64,000 bases of DNA from Candidatus Aenigmatarchaeota archaeon (GTDB lineage Archaea; Aenigmatarchaeota; Aenigmatarchaeia; QMZP01), in contig JACQII010000013.1 of the NCBI GenBank assembly GCA_016198585.1, forward strand, positions 1 to 64,000, given 5' to 3'. The position numbers were made by a program, and so were the translations under genes. Of this stretch, positions 33,465 to 41,033 are shown piece after piece (the first letter of the stretch is position 1; each line of letters starts with the position of its first letter). The notes below the pieces were generated by a model. That model did not search any database and was not told where the DNA came from. It saw only the letters and a list, made by a program, of their open reading frames with translations.

Positions 33465-34094
33465 ATGGACGACGGCCTGAACAGGCACGAACGCCGCATG
33501 CTCAAGCGCGAGCAGAAGCAGCAAGAGCGCAGCCAACAGGAGACCCAGGAGAAGCGGCAGTCCAGGAAGAAGAACCTCCTCGGTGCAGGAGTCGCCCTCG
33601 TGCTGATCATCATCGGTGGCTATGCTGTCACCTCGCTGCCCGCAGCGCCCGGTCCGGCTCCAGAATTTGACCTCTCCGGTATCCCCAATTCCTTCGTCCA
33701 CTGGCACGCGGACGTCGACGTGGTGGTCTGCGGCGAGGAGCACGAGTTCCCCGAGGCCCTGCCCGGCGGATCGATCGGTGTCCCCAGCATGCACACCCAC
33801 GACCAGACCGTCAACATCCAGAGCCTCCCCGGCTCGGACGGCAACGGCGTCATCCACAACGAGGCCGTGATCCCCCAGCAACCGGCCGAGCAGACCCTTG
33901 GCAAGTTCCTCGACCTCATGGGCGTGCCCTTTAGCCAGGGGACGGTCCTGGACAAGCAGGATGGCGACACCTGCCCGGACGGCACCGCAGGGACGGTCAC
34001 CTTCCGGGTGAACGGCCAGCCCAATGACCAGTGGCGCAACTACATCCCCCGCGACGGCGATGTCATCGTGATCGCCTTCGCAGGCGCGGCATGA
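33465..34094 (+). CDS. Membrane-anchored HWH-motif protein, probable metal-binding
   Basis: A basic coiled N-terminus (NRHERRMLKREQKQQERSQQ), one membrane helix, and an extracytoplasmic domain with HWH (79-81), C89, H93, HTH (110-112) and H131. The same pattern occurs in the protein at 41034. Such His/Cys spacing suggests a metal site, perhaps copper, in line with the neighbours. The ATG at 33465 is 25-30 bp from an A/T tract (aaatatttatatg, 33431-33443), which excludes the earlier in-frame ATGs. The end overlaps a small Cys-rich gene (ATGA). Confidence 0.7.
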   Translation: MDDGLNRHERRMLKREQKQQERSQQETQEKRQSRKKNLLGAGVALVLIIIGGYAVTSLPAAPGPAPEFDLSGIPNSFVHWHADVDVVVCGEEHEFPEALPGGSIGVPSMHTHDQTVNIQSLPGSDGNGVIHNEAVIPQQPAEQTLGKFLDLMGVPFSQGTVLDKQDGDTCPDGTAGTVTFRVNGQPNDQWRNYIPRDGDVIVIAFAGAA

Positions 34095-34234
34095 CCACGT
34101 TCCGCTGCCCGGTCTGCGGTCTCCATTACCCAGACGCAACGCTCGCTGAGAAGTGTGCGGCCTGGTGCCGGACCCACCAGAGCTGCAACCTCGCGATCAC
34201 CCGCCACGCCGTCGCTTCTTCGGAATCGTCCTGA
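34091..34234 (+). CDS. Small Cys-rich zinc-ribbon-like protein, 47 aa
   Basis: The protein MTTFRCPVCGLHYPDATLAE continues KCAAWCRTHQSCNL and carries six metal-ligand candidates (C6, C9, C22, C26, H29, C32). It resembles a short conserved archaeal protein I know only as uncharacterised. It starts inside the stop codon of the HWH-motif gene and is probably its partner. Confidence 0.65.
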   Translation: MTTFRCPVCGLHYPDATLAEKCAAWCRTHQSCNLAITRHAVASSESS

Positions 34235-34273
34235 GTCAGTCAGCTCCGTCAGCGCGGAGACCAGAACACTCGT

Positions 34274-34771
34274 CTACTCCAGGAAACGGAAGCGCTTCAC
34301 CAGGCCGGTGCGCGCCCACCAGTCACCGAGGCCGTACCACTTCCCTGGCTTGACCGCGGCGATGCCGAGGAGCGCAAACAGGTAGATGATGTGCTCATCG
34401 ATGAGCGGGTTGTTCTTGGGAAGCAGGAGCGCGGTGTACATGAGCAGCATCAGCAGCGCCCCGGCGTAGCCGGCGAGCCGGTTGGCGATCCCCAGGATCA
34501 GCGTGACGCCCAGCAGCAGCAAGGCGAGCATGAACAGCATGTCCACGGCGACGTTCCCGGCCATCGCCTGGTACATCCCGGCGAGGGGACCGGTGGTCCC
34601 GAACTGCAGGAAACCCAGCGTCGGCGAGTTGCCCGCCAGCCAGGACTTGTCCGCAGCGGTGGCAAATCCCAGCCCGAGCAGCTTGTCGAAGAATGCCCAG
34701 AGAAAGATCCAGCCCAGCCCCAGCCGGATGGCCACCCAGGCCTTCGCCCCTGGAGGCGCAGGATCTCCCAT
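34274..34771 (-). CDS. DoxX-like membrane protein
   Basis: The 165-residue protein has about four transmembrane helices and the DoxX pattern (AIRLGLGWIFLWAFFDKLLGLGF, GIANRLAGYAGALLMLLMYTALL, DEHIIYLFALLGIA). DoxX/DoxD proteins are membrane subunits linked to thiol or thiosulfate oxidation and redox homeostasis, which suits this thiol-rich region. The substrate is unknown. A TATA-like tract (gttttaagc, about 34791-34799) lies upstream. Confidence 0.8.
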   Translation of the reverse strand: MGDPAPPGAKAWVAIRLGLGWIFLWAFFDKLLGLGFATAADKSWLAGNSPTLGFLQFGTTGPLAGMYQAMAGNVAVDMLFMLALLLLGVTLILGIANRLAGYAGALLMLLMYTALLLPKNNPLIDEHIIYLFALLGIAAVKPGKWYGLGDWWARTGLVKRFRFLE

Positions 34772-34823
34772 ACCTCTGGATTGGCTGAGCCCGCTTAAAA
34801 CCCTGCGCTTTCCCTTTAGTCAC

Positions 34824-35141
34824 TCACCGGCTCAGGTCCCGGGTCATTCCGGCGAGGCCAGTGATGTTCCCCCGGTCGTCCCGGATGGCCGTCACCTTCA
34901 GGTGGGCAGGGAAGACCTCCCCGCCTTTCCGCACGAGGCGGGTGTCCTTCTCCCACGTCCCGGTCGTCATGGCGGTCTGGAAGAGGTCGCGCAGGGTCGC
35001 TTCAGACCCAGGCGGGTGGAAGATGGCGACGTTCTTGCCCAGGATCTCGTCGCGCCGGTAGCCGAAGATCTTCTCCGCGCCTTCCCCGTAGGCGACGATC
35101 TCGCCCTGCAGGTTGGCCACGATGCCCGACACCGTTTCCAT
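34824..35141 (-). CDS. Single PAS-domain protein, 105 aa
   Basis: The protein is one PAS domain: METVSGIVANLQGEIVAYGEGAEKIFGYRRDEILGKNVAIFHP...LVRKGGEVFPAHLKVTAIRDDRGNITGLAGMTRDLS. There is no kinase or HTH. It may sense a ligand or redox state and act through another protein. The start at 35141 follows a TATA-like tract (near 35168); the ATG at 35165 is an alternative. Confidence 0.75.
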   Translation of the reverse strand: METVSGIVANLQGEIVAYGEGAEKIFGYRRDEILGKNVAIFHPPGSEATLRDLFQTAMTTGTWEKDTRLVRKGGEVFPAHLKVTAIRDDRGNITGLAGMTRDLSR

Positions 35142-35253
35142 GGCATCCCTTGCTCCCGCAGCCATAAATCCTTGCAGTTCCCGGACGGCCAGGCGAGACA
35201 GTGGCGCGCGGGTGACTGCCTGCTTTTTAATGCCGGTCGCCAGAAAGGTGTTC

Positions 35254-36162
35254 ATGTCCCTCGCGCCCTGGCTGCGGGAACTGCGGCTGCCGTTCCTCGC
35301 CGCGTCCATCCTCCCCGTCCTCCTGGGCGGCTCCCTCGTGTTCGCCGCGACCGGGACCGTTGACCTCGTCCTCTTCCTGCTGACCCTCGCGGCGATGGTC
35401 TGCCTCCACCTGGGCGCGAACGTCGCGAACGAGTACTTCGACTTCCGCAGCGGAACCGACGTCGTGAACACGCAGCGCACGCCCTTCTCGGGAGGGACTG
35501 GCCTCCTCCCGACCGGCCAGCTCAAGCCCGTGAGCGTCCACCGCCTCTCCCTGGCGTTCTTCGCGGCCGGGAGCCTGATCGGCCTCTCCCTGGTCGCGCT
35601 CCGCGGCCTGCCGGTCCTGGTCCTGGGACTGGTCGGGCTGGTCTCCGGCTACTGCTACACTGCCCCACAACTGAACTTCGCCCGCCGCGGCCTCGGCGAA
35701 CTGCTGGTCGGCTTCAATTTCGGCGTGCTCCCGGTCTTGGGGACGGTCCTGGTCCTGACCGGCGCCCTCTCCCTGCCGGCGGTCCTGGCCTCCCTGCCGC
35801 TGGCCTTCCTGATCACCGCCGTCCTCTACGTGAACCAGTTCCCCGATTACGAGGCCGACAAACAGGCCGGCAAGCGGCACCTGGTGGTCCGCCTCGGCCG
35901 GGCGCGGGCCGTCCGCGGCTACGAGCTGCTGCTCGTGGGAGCGTACCTCTCCCTCGGGCTCGCCATCGCCGTGGGCGCGCTCCCCCTGCTCGCTGGCCTC
36001 ACCTTCCTCACCCTTCCGCTGGCCGGCAAGGCTGCGCGCAACCTGCGCGCCCACCACTCCACCTTCCCCGCCATCATCCCCTCGAACGCCCTGACTGTCC
36101 TGGCCCACCTCGCCGCGGGCATCATCCTGGCCGTCACCGTGGCTGTGGCGCCGCTGTGGTGA
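35254..36162 (+). CDS. UbiA-family prenyltransferase (MenA-like)
   Basis: The 302-residue integral membrane protein has the two Asp-rich motifs of UbiA enzymes, NEYFDFRSGTD (near 68-78) and NQFPDYEADKQAGKR (near 193-207), and about eight transmembrane helices. The motif details are closest to 1,4-dihydroxy-2-naphthoate prenyltransferases, so it may build a menaquinone-type quinone. VKOR, encoded nearby, needs a quinone. The start follows a TATA box (gctttttaatg, 35222-35232). The polyprenyl synthase gene is next. Confidence 0.85.
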   Translation: MSLAPWLRELRLPFLAASILPVLLGGSLVFAATGTVDLVLFLLTLAAMVCLHLGANVANEYFDFRSGTDVVNTQRTPFSGGTGLLPTGQLKPVSVHRLSLAFFAAGSLIGLSLVALRGLPVLVLGLVGLVSGYCYTAPQLNFARRGLGELLVGFNFGVLPVLGTVLVLTGALSLPAVLASLPLAFLITAVLYVNQFPDYEADKQAGKRHLVVRLGRARAVRGYELLLVGAYLSLGLAIAVGALPLLAGLTFLTLPLAGKAARNLRAHHSTFPAIIPSNALTVLAHLAAGIILAVTVAVAPLW

Positions 36163-36170
36163 GGAGGGCC

Positions 36171-36929
36171 ATGGACCGCCTCGAAACCCTCGCCCGTGAC
36201 CTCCTCCCCGACCAGTATCTGCCGCCGTTCCTCTACGCCTTCGCGGGCGGGAAGCTCATCCGGCCACGGATCCTCCGGCTGGTCTGCGACCGCCTCGGGC
36301 AGGATCCCGTCCCCCTGGAAAAGGCCGCGCTCGCGATCGAGGTCCTCCACTGTGCGACGCTGCTGCACGACGACGTGGTCGACGGCGACGGCAGCCGCCG
36401 CGGGAAGCCGACCTTCCACGCCCGCTTCTCCCCGAAGCAGGCCATCCTCTCCGGGGATTACTTCGCGCTCACCGCACTCGACCTGGTCCAGCGCCACTAC
36501 CCGACGCTCACGACTGCCTTCCTGGCAGCTGTCCGGGACGTGGCCGTGGGCCAGCTGATGGAGTTCGCCCCGCTGCCCGACCTCCGGAGCTACCTGGACT
36601 ACGCGGACAAGAAGACGGCCTCGCTGTTCGCCCTCGCCGCGGCCGTCCCCTGCGCGGTCTTCCAAACCGATCTGGGCTGGATCGCCTGGGCGCGCGACCT
36701 GGGAGTCGCCTTCCAGATGGCGAACGACCTGCAGGGCAGTCCGAGGGAATCCCATTCGGTCCTGGCCGTCCTCTCGCGGAGCGAGGCCGAGCGCGACTTG
36801 GCCGCGCGGCGAGCGCAGCTGCAGCAGAAGGTGGAGAACAACGATCAGGAGTTTATAGCGGACATCCTGACGCCGCGGCCAGACTCTCAAGGGACTGCCG
36901 GCCGACCAGCCGCTGGCCGTCCTTCGTGA
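36171..36929 (+). CDS. Short polyprenyl diphosphate synthase-like protein
   Basis: The 252-residue protein has the first Asp-rich motif DDVVD (67-71) of trans-prenyltransferases with surrounding sequence (AIEVLHCATLLHDDVVDGDGSRRGKP), but the second is NDLQG (185-189) instead of DDxxD. It is about 70 residues shorter than usual. It may be a non-catalytic or altered-chain-length subunit. The SD ggtgaggagg precedes the ATG, 8 bp after the UbiA stop, so the pair forms an operon for quinone or lipid side chains. Its 3' end overlaps the convergent thioredoxin gene by 77 bp. Confidence 0.75.
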   Translation: MDRLETLARDLLPDQYLPPFLYAFAGGKLIRPRILRLVCDRLGQDPVPLEKAALAIEVLHCATLLHDDVVDGDGSRRGKPTFHARFSPKQAILSGDYFALTALDLVQRHYPTLTTAFLAAVRDVAVGQLMEFAPLPDLRSYLDYADKKTASLFALAAAVPCAVFQTDLGWIAWARDLGVAFQMANDLQGSPRESHSVLAVLSRSEAERDLAARRAQLQQKVENNDQEFIADILTPRPDSQGTAGRPAAGRPS

Positions 36930-37386
36930 TCCAGGTCGGGTAGCCGGTGATCCCTTTCTCGTCGCAGAGCGCGGGCTGGGCCTTTCCTTCCGGGTCTCCG
37001 GCAGCGCACTCCACGTAGTTCACCAGCCGGAACGAGTTCCCGAAGTCGAGCTTCTGGCGCGCGCAGTTCGGACACCAGTACGCCCCGTACTCGACCATTC
37101 CCTGGTCGGTCAGGCACTGGGCGAACGCATCATACTGGCCGGGCTGCTGGGTCATGTAGCCGGTGTAGGAGGAGACGCCGAACGCTGCGGCAGCGAGAAC
37201 CACGACGACCACGATGACCCACCCCGCGGTCTTGAGCCGCTTCCTGGTCCGGGCGGACCGCTCCTGCCCCTGGGACTGTGTCTCCCGCATCTCCCGTTCG
37301 AGGCGGCGCCGTTCCTTCCGCGACAGGCCAGGTCCGTCCTGCGGAGGCGTGGTCGGTTGGGGTGCATCCTGCGGAGATTCATCCAT
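36853..37386 (-). CDS. Membrane-anchored thioredoxin-like protein (CPNC)
   Basis: A basic cytoplasmic N-terminus (KERRRLEREMRE), one membrane helix (residues 55-72), and a thioredoxin-like domain with YGAYWCPNCARQK (C105, C108) and the GYPTW cis-Pro segment. This type of domain is usually fused to VKOR. Here VKOR is encoded 120 bp away on the other strand. It may be oxidised by VKOR or reduced by CcdA. A TATA box lies near 37408-37417. Confidence 0.85.
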   Translation of the reverse strand: MDESPQDAPQPTTPPQDGPGLSRKERRRLEREMRETQSQGQERSARTRKRLKTAGWVIVVVVVLAAAAFGVSSYTGYMTQQPGQYDAFAQCLTDQGMVEYGAYWCPNCARQKLDFGNSFRLVNYVECAAGDPEGKAQPALCDEKGITGYPTWITKDGQRLVGRQSLESLAAASGCPL

Positions 37387-37504
37387 ACCTCTTCCCTGGC
37401 AGCCGGGCTTTTAAACCTGCCGGTCTCCGCAGGGAAATCGGGCTGGACTGCTATCCTTCCGGAAATCCCCGGGTTTATATGGCGGCGCAACGAAAGAGAA
37501 TGGC

Positions 37505-37978
37505 ATGGGGACCAGGGAGCGCCGGAACCTGAAGATCATCGCCATCATCTCGGTGGTGAACATCCTGATCGCCGGCTACCTGCTCTACACCAAGTATTCA
37601 GGCGCCAAGAGCTTCTGCGACTTCTCTCCGGAGATCTCGTGCGACGCGGTGAGCCAGTCCCCCTACGCTGAGCTCCCGGCCAACTCCGGGATCCCGGTCG
37701 CGGGCCTCGGCGTCATCGCCTTCCTCCTCTTCCTCATCCCGACCCTTGCCCTCCTGCGCCAGTCCGGAGGCTTCCTCTTCAGCCGGCCGGTCGTCCACCG
37801 GCTCTTGCTCGTCTGGGGGATCTTCAGCCTGCTCTTCTACGTCTACCTCACCTACCTGGAGCTCTACGTGATCTACGCCCTCTGCCCGCTCTGCATCGTC
37901 ACCTTCGCCCTGACCATCGTCCTCCTCCCGTTCCTCGCGGACAACGTCCGCCTCGTCAAGAAGAAGGAGGCCTCATGA
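37505..37978 (+). CDS. VKOR-family membrane protein
   Basis: The 157-residue, four-helix protein has the VKOR cysteines: C38 and C46 in the loop (SFCDFSPEISCDAV) and the CPLC active site (C127, C130) facing quinone. It oxidises DsbA or thioredoxin partners and passes electrons to quinone, replacing DsbB. A TATA-like tract (gtttatatgg) lies about 28 bp upstream. It overlaps a thioredoxin-like lipoprotein gene (ATGA), its likely partner. Confidence 0.93.
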   Translation: MGTRERRNLKIIAIISVVNILIAGYLLYTKYSGAKSFCDFSPEISCDAVSQSPYAELPANSGIPVAGLGVIAFLLFLIPTLALLRQSGGFLFSRPVVHRLLLVWGIFSLLFYVYLTYLELYVIYALCPLCIVTFALTIVLLPFLADNVRLVKKKEAS

Positions 37979-38373
37979 ACCAACTCCCCGCACTCCTGGT
38001 CCTCGTCGGCGTCCTGGCCATCAGCGGCTGCACCGCTCCCGCGGCAGTGGACTATTCCGCCTTCAGCACCTGCGTCAAGGATGCAGGCGTGGTGGAATAT
38101 GGCGCCTATTGGTGTCCGAACTGCGCGCGGGTCAAGCTGACCCTCGGCGACGCCTGGAAGAACCTGGCCTACGTCGAATGCGACCCCAAGTGCGTGGCCA
38201 ACGCCCAGGGCGCCCTGCCCGACTTCTGCAACGGTTTCACCAGCCAGACCGACCAGTGCCTGCAGCTCGGTGTCGACAAGTACCCGAGCTGGGAGAAGGA
38301 CGGGCAGATCCTCTACGTCGGGACTGACCTGGCCAGGGTCGCGGAGATCAGCGGCTGCGCGCTGCCTGAGTAG
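37975..38373 (+). CDS. Thioredoxin-like lipoprotein (CPNC)
   Basis: A lipoprotein signal with lipobox ISGC (C19) is followed by a thioredoxin-like domain with YGAYWCPNCARVK (C47, C50), several other cysteines (C33, CDPKC, DFC, QC) and the cis-Pro region DKYPSW. The gene overlaps VKOR and lies 3 bp before a CcdA-like gene, so it may sit between oxidising and reducing membrane partners. Confidence 0.88.
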   Translation: MNQLPALLVLVGVLAISGCTAPAAVDYSAFSTCVKDAGVVEYGAYWCPNCARVKLTLGDAWKNLAYVECDPKCVANAQGALPDFCNGFTSQTDQCLQLGVDKYPSWEKDGQILYVGTDLARVAEISGCALPE

Positions 38374-38376
38374 CCT

Positions 38377-39228
38377 ATGAAAACCTCGAAGACGGCCGCC
38401 CGCGGCCCCGGTGCGCAGAGCAGGACCACCATCTACGCGAAGCGGTCGCCCCGCCGCCGGCTGGTCGGGATCGGCATCATCTACATCGTCGCCGTCTACC
38501 TGACCTACCTCCTTGCCGGCCTCGGCCTCATCTGGTTCCAGGGCACGCTGATCACCCTCGGCCTCGCCGTCTACCTGGGCGCGGTCGTGGGCGTCATCCT
38601 GCTCGCCTTCGGCCTGCTGGAGATCAAGGACTTCTTCTGGTACGGGCGCGGCCTCTCCCTGGCCATCCCGACCCGGTTCACCGCGACGATCAAGGCCCGG
38701 GCGGCCCATGTGACCGGAGTTGGCGCGATTCTCCTGGGGATCTTCGTGGCCATGGTCGAGCTGCCCTGTACGGGAGGACCGTACCTGGCCATCACCGCTA
38801 TCCTGGCCGGAGGCTTCGACTCCCTCGCCTTCTCCTACCTCGCCCTCTACAACTTCATCTTCGTCCTCCCGCTCATCATCATTGTCGCGCTCGCCGCGCT
38901 CGGCGTGCGGTACGAGAAGATGAAGGCCTGGAAGGAGACCCGGAAGAAGTGGATGCGCCTCGTGGCCGGCCTGCTCCTGGTCTGCTTCGGCGTCTTCATC
39001 CTCGCCTACTACGCCGGCCTGGTCAACCTGGAGTACATCGGCGTCTCCACCGGACCGGGCCAGGCGATCAGCCTGCAGACCCTGACCCTGCCCGTCATCC
39101 TGATCACCGCCGCCATCGACTCGGTCAACCCCTGCGCGATCGGCGTGCTCCTGCTGTTGATCGCGACCCTGGTCTCCGTGAGCCGGGCAGAGAAAGTCCA
39201 GATCAAGCAGGCGATCGCGGACAGATAG
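38377..39228 (+). CDS. Circularly permuted CcdA/DsbD-beta-like protein
   Basis: The 283-residue membrane protein contains all CcdA helices but in changed order. Residues 30-215 match helices 2-6 of the paralog at 40292 (IYIVAVYLTYLLAGLGL, IKDFFWYGRG, VELPCTGGPYLAI with C131). The first helix of CcdA, with the second redox cysteine (ITAAIDSVNPCAIGVLLLLI, C253), comes at the C-terminus. Both ends are basic (KRSPRRR; SRAEKVQIKQ), as expected if both face the cytoplasm. It should move reductant across the membrane to thioredoxin-like proteins such as the one encoded just upstream. Confidence 0.85.
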   Translation: MKTSKTAARGPGAQSRTTIYAKRSPRRRLVGIGIIYIVAVYLTYLLAGLGLIWFQGTLITLGLAVYLGAVVGVILLAFGLLEIKDFFWYGRGLSLAIPTRFTATIKARAAHVTGVGAILLGIFVAMVELPCTGGPYLAITAILAGGFDSLAFSYLALYNFIFVLPLIIIVALAALGVRYEKMKAWKETRKKWMRLVAGLLLVCFGVFILAYYAGLVNLEYIGVSTGPGQAISLQTLTLPVILITAAIDSVNPCAIGVLLLLIATLVSVSRAEKVQIKQAIADR

Positions 39229-39265
39229 AGCCCACGGGAGCGGTCAGTCCACGTTCTGAGAGCGG

Positions 39266-39427
39266 CTAGCAGAACTCGCAGACCGCTTTCTTGGCCTTCT
39301 TGGGGATGGCTGCGGCCTTCTTCGTGAACTGGTCGAGACACTTCTTCGTGTCGAAAAACTTGCCCTTGAGGAAGAGGGCAGTTCCCCGCTGGACTTCGTG
39401 GCCGCACATGGCGCAGGTCAGGACCAT
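39266..39427 (-). CDS. Small TRASH-like metal-binding protein, 53 aa
   Basis: Reading from the ATG at 39427 gives MVLTCAMCGHEVQRGTALFL then KGKFFDTKKCLDQF, ending AVCEFC. The C-x2-C...FDTKKC pattern resembles a stand-alone TRASH domain, with an extra C-terminal Cys pair. It might be a copper chaperone or sensor partner. A TATA box (cctataaatag, near 39452-39462) lies about 28 bp upstream. Confidence 0.65.
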   Translation of the reverse strand: MVLTCAMCGHEVQRGTALFLKGKFFDTKKCLDQFTKKAAAIPKKAKKAVCEFC

Positions 39428-39493
39428 AGTCTCACTTCCTTATTGGGGCCAGGCCCTATTTATAGGTTGGCCGACGGCCTCCCCGGGAGGCGG

Positions 39494-39913
39494 CTAGTCT
39501 TCCGCGAACGCGCGCTTGCGGGCAAATGCCCGGATCTGGGCGCGATGGCCGATGAACAGGTTCTTGGGCAGCTTCTTCAGGTCAAACCATGCCCAAGTGG
39601 CGCATTTCTCGGGTTCCCTCCGCTTCGGCGTCCCCTGGACGCCCGCCGCCAGGAATCCGACTTGCAGGTAGTGGTGTGCCTGGTGGGCGTTGTTCACGAG
39701 GTTGGCGAACGTCAGGCGGCGCGCGCGCAGGCCCGTCTCCTCCCGGAGCTCCCGTCTCGCGGCGTCGGTCATCGCCTCCTTGTATTCCAGGTGTCCGCCG
39801 GGCAGCCCCCACGTCCCCGCGCCATAGGCATGGAGCCGCTTGCCGAGGAGCAGTTTCCCCTTGCGAATGACAAAGACGTTGACGCCGGCACGGATGCGGT
39901 CGTCACGGTGCAT
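39494..39913 (-). CDS. Nudix hydrolase
   Basis: The 139-residue protein has a complete Nudix box at 40-62 (GHLEYKEAMTDAARRELREETG), with VNVFVIRKGKLLLGKRL before it. It is of the small MutT/ADP-ribose pyrophosphatase type. The substrate cannot be told from the sequence. Confidence 0.9.
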   Translation of the reverse strand: MHRDDRIRAGVNVFVIRKGKLLLGKRLHAYGAGTWGLPGGHLEYKEAMTDAARRELREETGLRARRLTFANLVNNAHQAHHYLQVGFLAAGVQGTPKRREPEKCATWAWFDLKKLPKNLFIGHRAQIRAFARKRAFAED

Positions 39914-39974
39914 GCTGGAGATTGGCTTCCGGCCTAATAAAAGAGCGCTCCCTGGCAGCGTCCAGCCGCCCCGC

Positions 39975-40247
39975 TCACGAGACGTCCCGGTGTGTCCGGT
40001 ACATGAACGCCGCGTCCTTGTGGTGCTTCGCGATCTGCCTGGTCACTTCCTTGAAGAGCTGGTCGGCGGTGACGGCCGGCTTGGCCGCGATCCAGGTTTT
40101 CACGCCCCGGGAGACCTTCTCGCAGATCTTTTCCGCCTCCCGGTGGGGCACGTGGGAGGAGAGGCAGGCCGCGTAGCAGGAGGCGTAGACCTTCCGCTCG
40201 TCGAACCGTTCCTTGTGCCCTTGCCGCTTCACGACATGTTGCTGCAT
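39975..40247 (-). CDS. Stand-alone ATP-cone domain protein
   Basis: The 90-residue protein follows the ATP-cone pattern: VVKRQGHKERFDERKVYASCYAACLSSHVP...AEKICEKVSRGVKTW...TADQLFKEVTRQIAKHHKDAAFMYRTHR. ATP-cones normally regulate ribonucleotide reductase or NrdR; here it is alone and has C24 and C28. It follows the CcdA gene in the same direction, 44 bp away, so nucleotide control of a redox function is possible. An ATG at 40253 is an alternative start. Confidence 0.8.
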   Translation of the reverse strand: MQQHVVKRQGHKERFDERKVYASCYAACLSSHVPHREAEKICEKVSRGVKTWIAAKPAVTADQLFKEVTRQIAKHHKDAAFMYRTHRDVS

Positions 40248-40291
40248 ACTCATGACCTCGATCCCGTTTCCGGTTGCGCCTTTCCAAAGGC

Positions 40292-41002
40292 TCAGCCGAA
40301 GTTGATGGTCCCGTTCGCGATCAGCATCAGCAGCCAGCCCATGGCGATCAGCATCAGCCCGGTGAAGAGCCGCATGTAGCCGCGGTTCTCCTGCTTCCAC
40401 TTCTTGACGTCCTGGAGCTTCTTGCCGCCGGCGACGGCGAACAGGATGATCACCAAGGGGAGCACGAAGATGATGTTATAGAGGATCAGCATCAGCAGGG
40501 CGGTGAAGTCGAAGTACTGGGAGAGCAGGGTGATGATCGCCAGGTACGGCGCGCCCGTGCAGGGCAGTTCAACGGCCGAGACGAACGCGCCGAGCGCGAC
40601 CACGCCTGGGAGCGTGGTCTTCGAGGCGTAGCCGTGGATCTTCTTCGCGAGGAAGCCCGGGATCTGCAGCGAGAAGCCCCGGCCGTACCAGAAGAAGTCC
40701 TTGATCTCGAACGCCCCGGCGGCGATGATGAACATCCCCACGATGATCGAGAGGTACTCGGTCAGGACCAGCGGGATCGAAGAGAAGAAGTACACCAGGC
40801 CGAGCCCGGCGAGCAGGTAGACCGCGAACACGCTCAGGATGTAGACCCCGCCGTAGAGCAGCAGCTTCCCGGTCGACTTCTTCCCGGCCAGGATCACCGA
40901 GATCATGAGGATCAGCACGCCGATCGCGCAGGGGTTGATCGAGTCGATCGCCCCGGTCAGCACGACCGTCGTCAGCGTCGGCAGGTAGGCCTCTACTGCC
41001 AT
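40292..41002 (-). CDS. CcdA/DsbD-beta-like membrane protein (normal order)
   Basis: The 236-residue, six-helix protein has the two redox cysteines of the CcdA family in the usual order: DSINPCAIG in helix 1 (C25) and VELPCTGAPYLAI in helix 4 (C148), with EIKDFFWYGRG between. It carries electrons from cytoplasmic thioredoxin to extracytoplasmic thiol proteins. It provides the reference for the permuted paralog at 38377. Confidence 0.9.
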   Translation of the reverse strand: MAVEAYLPTLTTVVLTGAIDSINPCAIGVLILMISVILAGKKSTGKLLLYGGVYILSVFAVYLLAGLGLVYFFSSIPLVLTEYLSIIVGMFIIAAGAFEIKDFFWYGRGFSLQIPGFLAKKIHGYASKTTLPGVVALGAFVSAVELPCTGAPYLAIITLLSQYFDFTALLMLILYNIIFVLPLVIILFAVAGGKKLQDVKKWKQENRGYMRLFTGLMLIAMGWLLMLIANGTINFG

Positions 41003-41033
41003 ATGCCCCCCTTTCCTCTGCTGGATGGTCGGA

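Noticed and set aside
38377-39228. Idea that the permuted CcdA is an assembly or frame artefact.
   Set aside because: The frame is continuous, the start is 3 bp after the upstream gene, no partial CcdA copies flank it, and both termini have the charge expected for the permuted topology. Read-level data would still be welcome.
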